A stretch of 64,000 nucleotides of DNA from NCBI GenBank assembly GCA_027405735.1, contig JAPEHQ010000004.1, forward strand, positions 248,001 to 312,000, read 5' to 3'. The notes under the pieces are model-generated. The model ran no database searches and was not told the DNA's origin. It saw only the letters and a list, made by a program, of their open reading frames with translations. The DNA comes from Mucor racemosus (taxonomy: Eukaryota; Mucoromycota; Mucoromycetes; Mucorales; Mucoraceae). Of this stretch, positions 23,463 through 33,818 are shown piece by piece. The position numbers and the translations under genes were made by a program. Positions within the stretch are counted from its first letter, which is position 1. The number at the start of each line of letters is the position of its first letter.

Positions 23463-23698
23463 ATCTGCCAAATATCATTCTTGAAGTAGCTTGTTACACA
23501 TTAATCAATAATCCTGCTGCTGGGGGCGAAAGTGAAATTATTATTGATTTATTCATTACATTGATCTACCTTTACCACCATGTTCATAAACCGCTTGAAC
23601 ACGATGCCATTGATTACAATATACCTCTGGAACGTACTTTACTTTAAAGAAGTCAAATATTTCGAAGCTTTATAATAGAAAATTAGCTAATACTCATT

Positions 23699-24702
23699 AT
23701 GTTTGCCGTACCACACTCCGAGAAAGGGAATCGCTTTTATCCGGTAAAAAAATAATAAATTGTTGGTCACTATTGATAGGCCAAGATTCCTCCCTTCCCT
23801 CTCTTTCTCTCTCTCTCTCTTTTCTCATAAAAAAAAGGTGAACTTTGTTTTGCAAAGGTTCACTATTATTACAACACAATTTACGAGATATTTTATTTGG
23901 TATTTCTCTTTTGGAAAGTCTTTATTGTTAGTCTAAAGTCTGTCTTTGGATATCATAAAACTTCCAAAAGAGAAATCAAAACTACTGTTCAACTCGAATG
24001 GGAAAACAAGAAATTACAATTAAACTTTAAAGAGTTCTCAAAGGGATTTGATCAAGCTACTGTGAAAGATTTAAAGGAAAAATGTAAATTATTGACAAAT
24101 GTGCCAATTGCAACAATGAAATTGCAAGTTTCTGGTGGTAAGTTTCACTTTTCAGAATGAAGAAAAGTTGTCTAAATTTTTGTTATAGCTAATTTAAAGG
24201 ATGATAATGCCACTTTATCCAGTGTTGGTGTTCATACCAACTCCATCATTTCTTTAAATGGTGAAATTGTTGATGTAAGAGAGATTGTTGTGCGCAATTC
24301 AAACAGAATGTCTAATAGTTGGTTTATATATACATATAGGAATCCGTTGTCAAACAGACAGCTTCTGGTAATCCCGAAGAATATGGACTTATGGTTCGAA
24401 TTGCCAAAATTGTAGATACTTTGTCAGATGGAACAGTAGAGCAAATCCAAGAGTTTGAAGATATGATTTCAAAATCTAATGGAAAATCACTAAATGAAAG
24501 CGATAAAAAGAAACTACAGGATACAGGAATTTATTTATCGGAAAAGATTATGCAAGGCTTGATCAGTTTGGATGGTGTAGAATGTCCTAGTAGTTTTGAA
24601 ACTGCTAGACAGCGTAGAAGAGATGGTGTTAGATTATCTCAACAATTGTTAGAACGTGTTGATAAATCAAGGGCTGCTGTTAGAGATTTATGTAAAAAGT
24701 AA
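23699..24702 (+). CDS. Ubiquitin-like/BAG-domain Hsp70 cochaperone
   Basis: Firm exons are 23939-24137, 24189-24274 and 24340-24702, all in phase. The first holds a ubiquitin-like fold (TTVQLEWENKKLQLNF ... ATVKDLKEKCKLLTNVP ... MKLQVSG|ANLKDDNATLSSVGV). The last is a BAG domain of about 100 residues (EQIQEFEDMISK ... EKIMQGLISLDGVEC ... RRDGVRLSQQLLERVDKS), ending DLCKK. The UBL-BAG order matches BAG1 and S. pombe Bag101, nucleotide-exchange factors that may couple Hsp70 to the proteasome. The start is unresolved: no in-frame ATG precedes the UBL in its own exon. The best candidate is a 15-codon exon at 23699-23743 (MFAVPHSEKGN) spliced from GTAAAA to the AG at 23937-23938, but this 195-nt intron contains a CT-rich tract (about 23780-23826) that may itself be the promoter. 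Confidence 0.8.
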
Positions 24703-24886
24703 TAATAATAATAAAGCATTTTTGACATTTTGAATTTGAAAGGAGGTTGGAGGCACGGATGTTGATTGTTGAAAAACTCAGAAAATATATTCAAACAATC
24801 AAAAAGTTTTTTTTTTCTCGTTTGTTAATCAACTGCTATTCATCAAGAATAACAGTAAAAAGACCATATATATTGATATATAATCG

Positions 24887-26074
24887 ATGCATTTATTCAG
24901 ACTTTACAATGTCAACTTGACTATAAAACGATTTAATTCAACTGCCATTACATATGGTATGCTGCGGCCCTATCAAAAGGATTGTATAGCAACAACTGTA
25001 AGAGAGTTCAACAAAGGCTGTACAAGGCAGGTTGTATCCTTGCCCGTTGGTAAATTTATAAAATCACATTTACATTGATAGGCTGTCTAATGTTTCGTAG
25101 GTAGTGGCAAAACTGTAAGATTATTTATACAAAATTACATATTGCCATAATATTTATAAACTGGATTTATTAGGTCATCATGTCCAACTTGATTCCATTA
25201 ATACCATCACCAACACCCAAAGCAACAAAAGTGCTATTGCTTGCTCATAGAACTGAATTATTAGATCAAGCGCATGATCAGATTAAGAGATATAACCCAG
25301 ATTTGGTAAGCTATGCAGAAAACCCATTCAGGTACAATGATATTTATTATAATAAATAGATTGTGCAAGTAGAGCAGGGCAAAAGAAAAGTAGATGTAGA
25401 TAAAGCAGATGTAATTATTGCTTCCGTACCAACATTAGGAAGACTCGATTCAGCTCGAATTAGCCATTATGATCCAGATTTATTCAAAGCTGTATTAATT
25501 GATGAAGCACATCATGCTACAGCAGAAACCTATAAACGTATACTCGAATATTTTGATTTCAACAATGAAGAAGGACGCAACAAATTAATATGGGGATGTA
25601 CTGCAACTGTCAAGCGCCATGATGGTGAAGCATTACGACAAGTATTTGATAAAATTACTTATCACAAAGGGTTCATGGAAATGATCGAAAACAAATATCT
25701 ATGTCCCATGAAAGTAACAATCGTCAATACAGAGGTTGATTTGAGCGGTGTGCGTTCAACATCTGAGGATTTCATTCAGAAAGATTTAGCAGCGGCTGTC
25801 AATACAAATCCTCGTAATCAAGTAATTGTATCTAGTTGGTTAAAATACGCACATGGGAAAGGAAGAAAAGCGACATTAGTGTTTGCAGTTGATATCAGTC
25901 ATACATTAGAGCTGTGCAATGCTTTTATTGATGCTGGTATAAATGCTAAATGTATCACCAGTAAATCAAATGCGATAGAAAGACTACAAATTTTAGATGA
26001 ATTTAGAAACGGCAAAATTCCAGTACTTGTAAATTGTGGTAAGAAAGTATACATTTAGTATATTTCATTCAACT

Positions 26075-26105
<31 letters not shown>

Positions 26106-27192
26106 TGATTAGCTATCCTGACTGAAGGCACCGATATACCCATTGTGGATTGTATTTTGTTAACAAAACCAACACAATCTACCACCTTATTTCAGCAAAT
26201 GTTTGGCCGTGGATTACGTTTATTTCCTGGGAAAGAAGATTGTTTAGTGATTGACTTTGAAGATAATTTCATGGAAAAGGGCAAACATAGCCTTATTACA
26301 ATCCCCACGTTATTAGGATTAAATGCATCAGAAATAGTAGAAGATCAAGATATTTTAGCATTAGAAGAAAAAGCCATTCAATACCAAAATGCTATAGCAT
26401 TGCAAGAGGAATTAGAATTAAAAGAGCAAGGTAAAATACTGGTTTTCCAGAGTGTATACATGTCTAATATCATGATAATAGAAAGACAGGAAACAGCAAC
26501 TTTAGCACTTGATCCTGATCATGTAAAAATCAAAGTAACAGAATATGATGATTTGAATGAATTGATAGCAGATTTGTCAAATTCCGATACAACTCGCAAT
26601 GCTTCTCCATTTGGTTGGGTTGATGTAGGAACAAATAAAAGTGTTTTGCATGTACCAACTAAAGGACATCTCATATTGGAGAAATCAAAAGGTAAGCTGC
26701 GAGTTTTTGGTAGAATTGTAGCTTGAAAGCATGCTAACAATATTAATTTGTATAGATACACAAATGTGGACAGGTACATTTAGATACCAAAATACAGGCA
26801 AATCTTTCTTTGCAAAACCGTTTTCTATACATTTGGAAACTGATAGACAAACAGCTGCTATTCGAGGCGCTGATACTTGGATCAAAAAGCAATTTCCCAC
26901 TTTGCCAAGATTCATTTTTCAACAAATGTGGAAATCAGCACCTTATCGATACGACAATGTTACAGACGCTCAATTGAATGCTTTGAAAAATTACAAGATT
27001 GACATTCCATCCAAAATTACAAAAGGTCAAGCAATGACATTACTGACTAAACTCAAGTTTGGACAGCTTGCCATCTGGAAAGATCAAATTGATCAGAATA
27101 TAAAGCAAAGAAAAGCTGAAAAAAAGAGACAAAAAGTAGCCGTTCTTTCCAGAAAATATGACCATATCCAGGATTTTCATTATAAAGAATAA
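24887..27192 (+). CDS. Mitochondrial superfamily 2 helicase, Irc3-like
   Basis: Seven exons: 24887-25049, 25101-25114, 25174-25305, 25360-26038, 26113-26430, 26482-26691 and 26756-27192, all in phase, giving 650 residues. The N-terminus (MHLFRLYNVNLTIKRFNS) looks like a mitochondrial presequence. Helicase motifs follow in order: LRPYQKDCI (Q-like), Walker A GSGKT at about 55-59, LLLAHRTELLDQA (Ia), DEAHH at about 151, GCTATV (III), TEGTDIP (V) and QMFGRGLR (VI). The long C-terminal extension ends in a Lys-rich tail. The motif set matches yeast Irc3, which maintains mitochondrial DNA. The Walker A loop is encoded across a 14-nt microexon. Intron 4 holds an A28 run at about 26073-26100. Its stop lies 43 bp from that of the convergent minus-strand gene. 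Confidence 0.88.
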
Positions 27193-27235
27193 ACTATTGT
27201 TTTGGGTTGTTTATTTATTAATATGCTTAAATGAT

Positions 27236-27982
27236 TTACAATTTTTTAGGTGTATCCAACCTGGTTAATTTTGAGTGCTCCCATAAAGATTTGTCGTTTT
27301 TTAAGGTTGCTCCTAAAAATTCAGTAAGTTCGTATAAATTTTCCTGGAGACATTTGATTTCTTGTTCGAGCTGCAACCATGCTTTCATAAAATCGGTTTC
27401 TTCTCTATAACAATTGAGAATATTCCAGATAGTTTGAATATTATGAACAAGGGAGTGTGCTAAGAGACAACCGAAGAATAGCAAGATGAAGTAATTTGAA
27501 CCAAATCTTGATACTAACAGAATAAATGTGCACATGGCAATACACATATTTAGTTTCAACTGTCTCCTGAGAGAGTCTTGGTAACCCATCAAAGCTTGTT
27601 CAAGATGAGGTCTTTCGTCAGAAATGATCGGTAAAGCAGAAACATTAGTCTTGAATTCCTCATTTATCTCCCAAAGCGTTTGCCAACCGTTGATTATCTT
27701 ATCGAAAATTCTTACTGAATTGGTGAATTCAACTAAATCTACATTGTGATTCATCTCGACTAGAACTTCATTATACCTGTTGCAATGCTTTTGAATTTTA
27801 TCAAGATGCTGATAGTATTCTAAATGAGTTCTGTAGCCCTTTTCTTCTAATGTTTGCTGCATTGGTTTTTCATTGACTTGACTAGAAAGGATTTTTTTGA
27901 TTTTCTCTCTTCTTTTTTGTTTTTGATTCCATGTAAAGTTGAAAATGATGTTGTAAGCTTCAGTGGGTCTGCTATCGCTCAT
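27236..27982 (-). CDS. Unrecognised protein with a paired membrane segment
   Basis: Single-exon ORF of 248 residues from ATG at 27982 (MSDSRPTEAYNIIF); the frame is open a little further upstream but has no ATG there. I do not recognise the family. It has a basic N-terminus (NQKQKRREKIKKIL), helical segments (EYYQHLDKIQKHCNRYNEV, WQTLWEINEEF), one hydrophobic block at about 160-195 (MCIAMCTFILLVSRFGSNYFILLFFGCLLAH) that could be a hairpin or two short membrane helices, and a helical C-terminus (AWLQLEQEIKCLQENLYELTEFLG). The layout suggests a membrane-anchored coiled-coil protein. It is convergent with the helicase gene at a 43-bp distance, so the 3' UTRs probably overlap. Confidence 0.65.
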   Translation of the reverse strand: MSDSRPTEAYNIIFNFTWNQKQKRREKIKKILSSQVNEKPMQQTLEEKGYRTHLEYYQHLDKIQKHCNRYNEVLVEMNHNVDLVEFTNSVRIFDKIINGWQTLWEINEEFKTNVSALPIISDERPHLEQALMGYQDSLRRQLKLNMCIAMCTFILLVSRFGSNYFILLFFGCLLAHSLVHNIQTIWNILNCYREETDFMKAWLQLEQEIKCLQENLYELTEFLGATLKNDKSLWEHSKLTRLDTPKKL

Positions 27983-29399
27983 GTTTGTAGGGTAAGGATA
28001 TATGAGAAAAATGACTTGCCGTATCAAAAATTATGCGCTTTTGAATCTAAACATCTTTGGCGTCATTGTCTTTTTCCAAAAGTGTTGCCAAAAGCTAATT
28101 ACCCAATCGCTAAAAGCTTGCTATTAACATGTTTTTAATCTTATATCCTTAAAATATACTGCGACCAATTTGCTCATGTCCTAGGTGGTGCTGCGAAAGT
28201 CATACACTGATGAAACAGTTTTGAAATCTTCATTACGTCAAATTTAAAGGATTTTTACAACCTCAAATCTTATTATTTTTTAGTTTTATATTTTGCGTCA
28301 ATAAAATAAAGGATTGAAATATCTGCTGATATTTTTTTTTTTTTTTTTGGTATTACTTAGTGAGAGTATCCTTCGCTTCAAATTTTGAAGAAATGTCAGA
28401 ATAGCACCTTTCCATTAATACCCAGCTCAAGATCCCATCGACATTCATATTCTATGGGGGGTTTACAATAGACAAGGTTTACAGCAATATTATGTATATA
28501 TTGTTCTTTTAGACATCTTATTTTTAACAAGATGTATTTCTACACTATTTCAAAATACATCTAAGGAAAGAATTCAAATTTATTAAAAACTTTTAAATTT
28601 AGATAGGAAAGATTCAAAAGAGTTTGTTTTTGTTCTAGATTATCAAATAGTTGCTTTATCGATAGCTTAACGCCACATAGACTTTTGCTTCAGTAATGTG
28701 GAACTAAGCAACAACAACAATACATTCAGAGATACACCTATAAATGCCAATGTTACACCAAATATCCCATATTCAGCTTTCAACAGAGTGCATTTTAATG
28801 GTTTTTTGCTATTAAATTTCAAAATAATAATAGAAGAAATGTAACAGATATAATTGCATAGGTATCTTCATAATATCTCACCATATATCAAACACAAAGT
28901 CTTTGAAATATGCCTCAAGAAAAGAGAAATTATAATATTATTTGTCATTATATGAACCAATTGTAGTTTTTTACTTGGTTTATAAATACTCGTCTATAAA
29001 TCAGATATAAATATACCTTCTCTTACTATTATTGATACAAAAAATGATCAATTGCAGCGTACTAGTCGGCTGATTGATATGATCCTATTAAGACAAATGC
29101 GTGTGATACCAAGATTGCTAATACAATTTCAGTCAATATTTCCAGCTACTTCAAACTATTCGCCAATTTGTGAATACATCCAACATACACAAACACTATG
29201 CCTTCAGTAATAATCTCCATATATTAAAATTCAAGCATGCCCAGACTACAGGTACATTTCAATCAATACCTGAAAAGTGTGGTAATCTAAGCCATTGGGT
29301 TGCAGATATAAGTTCAGCTGTGCAAGTGCAAAAAAAAAAAATATTTTTCTTCTTCTTTTACTTTTTAATATCGATAAGAACAAATTTACATCGAATATA
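27983..29399. other. Intergenic, AT-rich
   Basis: Upstream regions of the membrane-protein gene (-) and of the NC2-alpha gene (+). A T-run lies at about 28331-28348 and an A-run near 29330. No supportable gene; the 29170-29400 open frame lacks any motif. Confidence 0.5.
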
Positions 29400-29935
29400 A
29401 TGAAGAAAAAGTACAAGACAAAATTCCCTGTGGTAAATTATCTAAAATAGTTTACTTTAAATGTATAAATATGTATTGAATTCTTGGCTTTTTCTTATTC
29501 CAGGCGCGTATCAAGAAGATTATGCAGTTGGATGAAGATGTTGGCAAAGTTGCTCAAGCTACGCCAATTTTAATTTGTAAGAAATTCTAATAACGTTGTT
29601 TCCAAAACTAATTTGATTATTGGATTATTAGCCAAAGCACTGGAATTATTTATGCAATCATTAATAGATCAAGCTTGTCAAGAATCCCGTGAAAGAAGTG
29701 CTAAACGATTAACAGTAGCTCATTTGTAAATGATTATATATATGTGCGTTGTTTCTTTGTATTTATTCACTAATTCATTTGAATATTTAGAAAAAAAACT
29801 ATTGAAACTGTTGATCAATTCGACTTTTTGAAAGACATTGTATCAAGTATTCCAGATCCTTTAGAATCACAACAGGCAGACAATGTGAATAAACCAATAC
29901 GTGCCAGTAGGAAACCAAGAGTTAAAGAGGAATAA
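29400..29935 (+). CDS. BUR6: Negative cofactor 2 alpha subunit (DRAP1/Bur6), histone fold
   Basis: Four short exons (29400-29432, 29504-29576, 29632-29725 and 29791-29935) join in phase to 114 residues. The protein begins MKKKYKTKFPVARIKKIMQ and has the complete H2A-like histone fold: RIKKIMQLDEDVGKVAQATP, ISKALELFMQSLIDQACQES, KRLTVAHLKKTIE and FDFLKDIVSSIPDP. These are the DRAP1/Bur6 hallmarks. The protein pairs with Dr1 (NC2 beta) and binds TBP on promoters to repress or tune RNA polymerase II initiation. The short basic C-tail (RASRKPRVKEE) follows the fold. The exons are too small to show as long ORFs. The start follows from conservation up to MKKKY. Confidence 0.92.
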
Positions 29936-30354
29936 TTACTATCAACAATTGGTCAATCGGTAGTTATTTTCAAACACTGTATATACAAAATACAAATCAC
30001 TGCCAAATATACTCTTAATTTTTTATCATGGAACATATCGTAACATTGAAAGGTCATATCAATCCCGAGTCCTTTTTTCTTTCTCATTTTTGATATCTAA
30101 TAAAAGAATAAAAAGGAGCCAAGCTATTTCTCTTTATTGTTGAAAAAAAAAAAAAAAAAAGAACCGAAATATTTTGCATATCCAACACTACTGTAAAACA
30201 GAATCTCCCCGCATTTGTTGCTCTACCAAAAAAAAACGTAATCTAATATAAATCCCGCAACATTGGAATTAGAGATCTTGAATTACTTGTAACTTGATTG
30301 ATTTATAAAAAATTTTCTTCTTCTTTCATTAGTTTAATCTTACATTACCTAATA

Positions 30355-31125
30355 ATGGCATCTTCAGTAGATGAAGAGACTCCTCTCATTCAACAACAAC
30401 AACCGCAATCGCAATTGAATAAAAAAGATGTTTATGCCAAATGGAGCATTATATCTGGCCTGGCTCTATTTGTAGGTCTCATTGTTTCTGTACTTGTTCG
30501 TATACCTTTCAATATTTTTACATATCACCCCCTATTTATGACCATCTTTATTATTTTGGTAACTGAAGGTGTTTCTTTACTGCAACCAACAGCGACAGAC
30601 ATTGAAAAAAAGCGAGGATTAAGATACCATGCCATTATTCAAACAATCAGTTACCTATCTGTAATTTCTGGGTTTTCATTTATCTTCTACAACAAAGTTA
30701 TTTCTGGAAAGCATCATTTTGAGTCGTATGTATTATACAGTATGCTGCTTATATGTATCATGACATTAATTTATTTATAATTGCACATTATCTACTACAC
30801 TAGACTCCATGGAAAAATGGGTTTGTTTGTATTTATCTATCTCCTTGTTCAGTTACTATTTGGTGTGTCCATGGCATTTTTACCCAGACAAATCTTTGGA
30901 TCTGTAGATAAGGCTAAGAGTACCTGGAAGTACCATCGTGTGTTTGGTTACATTCTTTTGGTCCTTGTATGGATTACTGCTCAACTTGGTGTGCGTGCAG
31001 ATTATATGTACAATAATCTGTATAGCCCCCATTTGATTTGGTTGCACTGGGTCTCTTTGATTCTTGTTTTTGGTGGTCTTTATGGACGTATTCGTTTTAA
31101 AAAATGGGGAATTATCAGACAATAA
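30355..31125 (+). CDS. Cytochrome b561-type transmembrane protein
   Basis: Two exons, 30355-30725 and 30804-31125, phase-consistent, 230 residues. The ATG at 30355 (MASSVDEETPLIQ) is chosen because the upstream frame has no ATG. It carries an acidic/Gln-rich N-terminal tail, then five to six hydrophobic helices. Candidate haem-ligand histidines lie in FTYHPLFM, LRYHAII, FESLHGKMG and WKYHRVFGY, the spacing expected of the cytochrome b561/ferric reductase-like core, which moves electrons across endomembranes from ascorbate-like donors. It resembles the short CYB561D group. The tail RFKKWGIIRQ is basic and probably cytosolic. Confidence 0.88.
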
Positions 31126-31694
31126 ACATTGATTATGACGAATTATCTTTTTGTTTACAAATATAAATGTGTAACATAATAATTAGGTTTGTAATATGAG
31201 GTTTGAGTTACAAATAAGCTTCATTACATATTGCTGAAGCGTTGCTTTATTTATACTAAAAAAACAGTTGTCGCAATTATAGCACTCCATAAGTCTTTTT
31301 GAGAAAATTCGAATTTAAAAAAATGCTAATCTTCAAAGTCAGAGCCTGCCCTCTTTCCTATAGCTAATCTCGTACTAAACGCTTTTCAGTATATATCAGA
31401 CTTTATTAAACGGATATGAATTGGTTGCATTATTCTATCTGTCCCTAAATTTGTTTTATATCTGACAAGACTCAAAAACACGTAAAATTTACTGCTTTTC
31501 CCTTGAAAACTGGATCTCACTTTTCATCGCCGCTCTACTAAATAACATCAAGAAAAAATTATACGTTAATGTACCTGAGATGTTCAAATTTAATCCAAAA
31601 ATAAGTATCCGGAAATATTCTATTTTTTATAGTTGATATAACTTTTCTAATGCTATTATTTCAGATTTTTACTCATATTTCAAATTTCACTGCT
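31126..31694. other. Intergenic, AT-rich
   Basis: 3' flank of the b561 gene and low-complexity AT-rich sequence. No gene or clear motif seen. Confidence 0.5.
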
Positions 31695-32010
31695 AAAATT
31701 AGAAACTTTGAGACGTCATACCTTGACGAAAAATTAAGTTATACTAAAACTTTTTAGTAATAAAACGTACTTATTTTGAAGTGTTTTATAGCATATTTCA
31801 GTATGAAAAAGTTATGAGCGCTTTTATTGTTTTTTTTTTATTTTTTTGGCATTTTTGTAGTAGATATCAAACTATTCGTTAAATTGAGCAACATTTTTTT
31901 TTCTTATATATATTTGGGTCATCAACCTCGTTGAGCTCGCTCGGATCCAATTTAGTTTCTTTCAAAATATTGATATTTCGTAGATATCCTAAAAAATATA
32001 TACAGGAAAA
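31695..32010 (+). repeat. Old AT-rich repeat family, uninterrupted copy
   Basis: It aligns in direct orientation with 32870-32939 continued at 40001-40215 once the retrotransposon is removed. Shared blocks include AAAAATTAAG.TAT.CTAA, TAATAAAAC.TACTT, GGGT/TTGAGCAACATTTTTTTTTC-type runs, CATCAA(C/T)CTC(G/A)TTGAGCT, TC(G)GATCC/TCGGTCCCAATTTAGTTT and ATATTGAT(A/T)TT. Divergence is substantial, so it is an old family of unknown type. Confidence 0.6.
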
Positions 32011-32021
32011 ACACAACACCT

Positions 32022-32148
32022 CAGATACAGAAAGTTACACTCCAGATACAAAAAGTTACACTCCAGATACAAAAAGTTACACTCCAGATTTCAAAAGTTA
32101 CACTCCAGATTTTAAAAGTTACACTCCAGATACAAAAAAGTTACACTC
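32022..32148 (+). repeat. 21-bp minisatellite, six units
   Basis: Six tandem units of about 21 bp with consensus CAGATACAAAAAGTTACACTC. Units 4 and 5 carry ATTT in place of ATAC and the last unit has one extra A. The unit is a multiple of three and reads as the heptapeptide SYTPDTK in one frame, but no start, splice partner or gene context supports translation. Confidence 0.85.
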
Positions 32149-32869
32149 CACAAGTTAAAATGGATTTTTTTTTTCAAAAAATCAAATCTCCAACTTTTTT
32201 CCCATGAATTTTTTTTATATTAAGGTAAAAATGGATTTTAGTAGAAGTTAATACAGCAATGACGATGGTGCTATTTATATATTTTTAGCATTTTTTTATG
32301 CTGAGATATAACCGCTCAAATAATTGGAGAAATATCAGAAAAACAAGCATAACTATTAATCTCATTAAATAAACATTAGTTGTAGTTATTATTAAACTTG
32401 TTTGTATATATTATTTGCATATTATTTGTTAGATTAAAATAAAGATAAAATCAAATTTCAAAGATTTTGATCTATAAAATGCACGAAAAATGCATAAATC
32501 ACCGATATCTCTCCGCAAATGCTTTAAAGCAGAATAACAGTTTAATAACGTTGATAGTTCTCAACAACATGTATCGTTTTGTTTTTTGTTGTTTCAAATA
32601 ATATTAACTTTTGACAGAGTAATGAAGACATTAAGGCATACCCTTGTTTTTTGACCCCAACCCTCATCCAAAAATTGCGGTTTTGAGCGATTTTTAAAAC
32701 AATAAGAACAACCTCTTATTGCAATTAGCATGAGTCAATAGAGATTTCTAAGGGCTACAAGTAATAATAAACAATCTACAGTCTATTACTATACAATCTG
32801 TCGAGTAAAGTCGGAAAAAGCGATAATTTTTTCTTCCAATTTTGGTTTTCACAGCTTAAACTCAAAGAA
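32149..32869. other. Intergenic, AT-rich
   Basis: Low-complexity AT-rich sequence between the minisatellite and the repeat copy hit by the retrotransposon. No gene is seen. Confidence 0.5.
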
Positions 32870-32939
32870 TTGAAATTTTGCTCCTTGATATCTCTGTAAA
32901 AAATTAAGATATGCTAACAATTTTTAATAATAAAACTTA
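32870..32939 (+). repeat. Old AT-rich repeat family, interrupted copy, left part
   Basis: Matches about 31695-31770 (AAAAATTAAGATATGCTAA, TAATAATAAAACTTACTTGT). The copy breaks at the retrotransposon and resumes at 40001. Confidence 0.6.
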
Positions 32940-32944
32940 CTTGT
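32940..32944. repeat. Target-site duplication of the LTR retrotransposon, left
   Basis: CTTGT immediately before the LTR (TGTCG...), matched by CTTGT at 39996-40000. A 5-bp duplication is standard for Ty3/Gypsy integrases. Confidence 0.9.
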
Positions 32945-33473
32945 TGTCGTATATTTTCAGGATTGATAAATATTACTTAAAAAAGAATACAATTATAAAA
33001 GAATGAGTAATTAATCAGTTCTTCAACTGTATAATAAAAACAAGATATCGTTTATTTAGATGTAAAAGTATGGCCTTTTATATTGATTAGACATTGAGAT
33101 CCTGAGATGTAATTTAAGGCACTATTGAACTATTGGATCTGTTTGATAGTAATCTATGGATTGAAATGGATCAATCATAATTTAACCGTTCTTGCAGAGC
33201 TTGTGAGTTGTGTTGTTTCAATGCTGCGCTAAATATGCTTGGATGTTGATTTGATAACTACTTGATTGGTTAACTGCTGGGATGAAATAATGTGGTGTCA
33301 TAATTGAGGTCCAAGCGTTCTTGGTAATTACTGGATTAAACTTGGTACGCTAGGAGTTTCTTATATCCGATATCAAGACTTGCACTTCAATACATGTCGT
33401 AGTCAATAGATTGTAAGATGTATTGATACTGTAGAAGGTGATAATGTATGATACTAGTAGGTGGAATACAACA
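32945..33473 (-). repeat. 3' LTR of the chromovirus
   Basis: 529 bp, starting TGTCGTATAT and ending ATACAACA on the plus strand; matches 39467-39995 with no difference noticed. Read in element orientation, a TATA-like AATATAAAAGG and an AATAAA lie in its second half, the likely promoter and poly(A) signals. Confidence 0.96.
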
Positions 33474-33490
33474 TTGCTCCCCCCCAGCCT
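33474..33490 (-). other. Polypurine tract (plus-strand primer)
   Basis: On the minus strand a purine-rich GGCTGGGGGGGAGCAA abuts the LTR, the expected position and composition of the PPT that primes second-strand DNA. Confidence 0.75.
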
Positions 33491-33818
33491 TCTATGAGAT
33501 AAAACCGGGAAGTGGGTTTTGTAGATCATGTTTCAAATTAATTTAAAGACGCAGATCTTGGGAAAATTAATTCAAAAATGAGGATAGGCATAAAGAAAAG
33601 AGTTGACATGACCAGGATAGAAAAGAAAAGACCAATTTGAAGTAGATGAGGCACCAGTATAAATGAGAAAACCAGAGAAGTAAAGTAGTATAAATTTGGT
33701 ATAAGATGAAAGTGTTGAAGAGCTTGTAGTGATCGATAAAAACCTTTGGAAAAAACCTTGGCAGGAAAAAAAATAAAAAAAGTAAGGAAAAGATTACTAC
33801 AACTATTTGCTTGATGAA

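Noticed and set aside
32022..32148. CRISPR-like array
   Set aside because: Units are contiguous 21-bp copies without unique spacers in a eukaryotic genome; it is a minisatellite.
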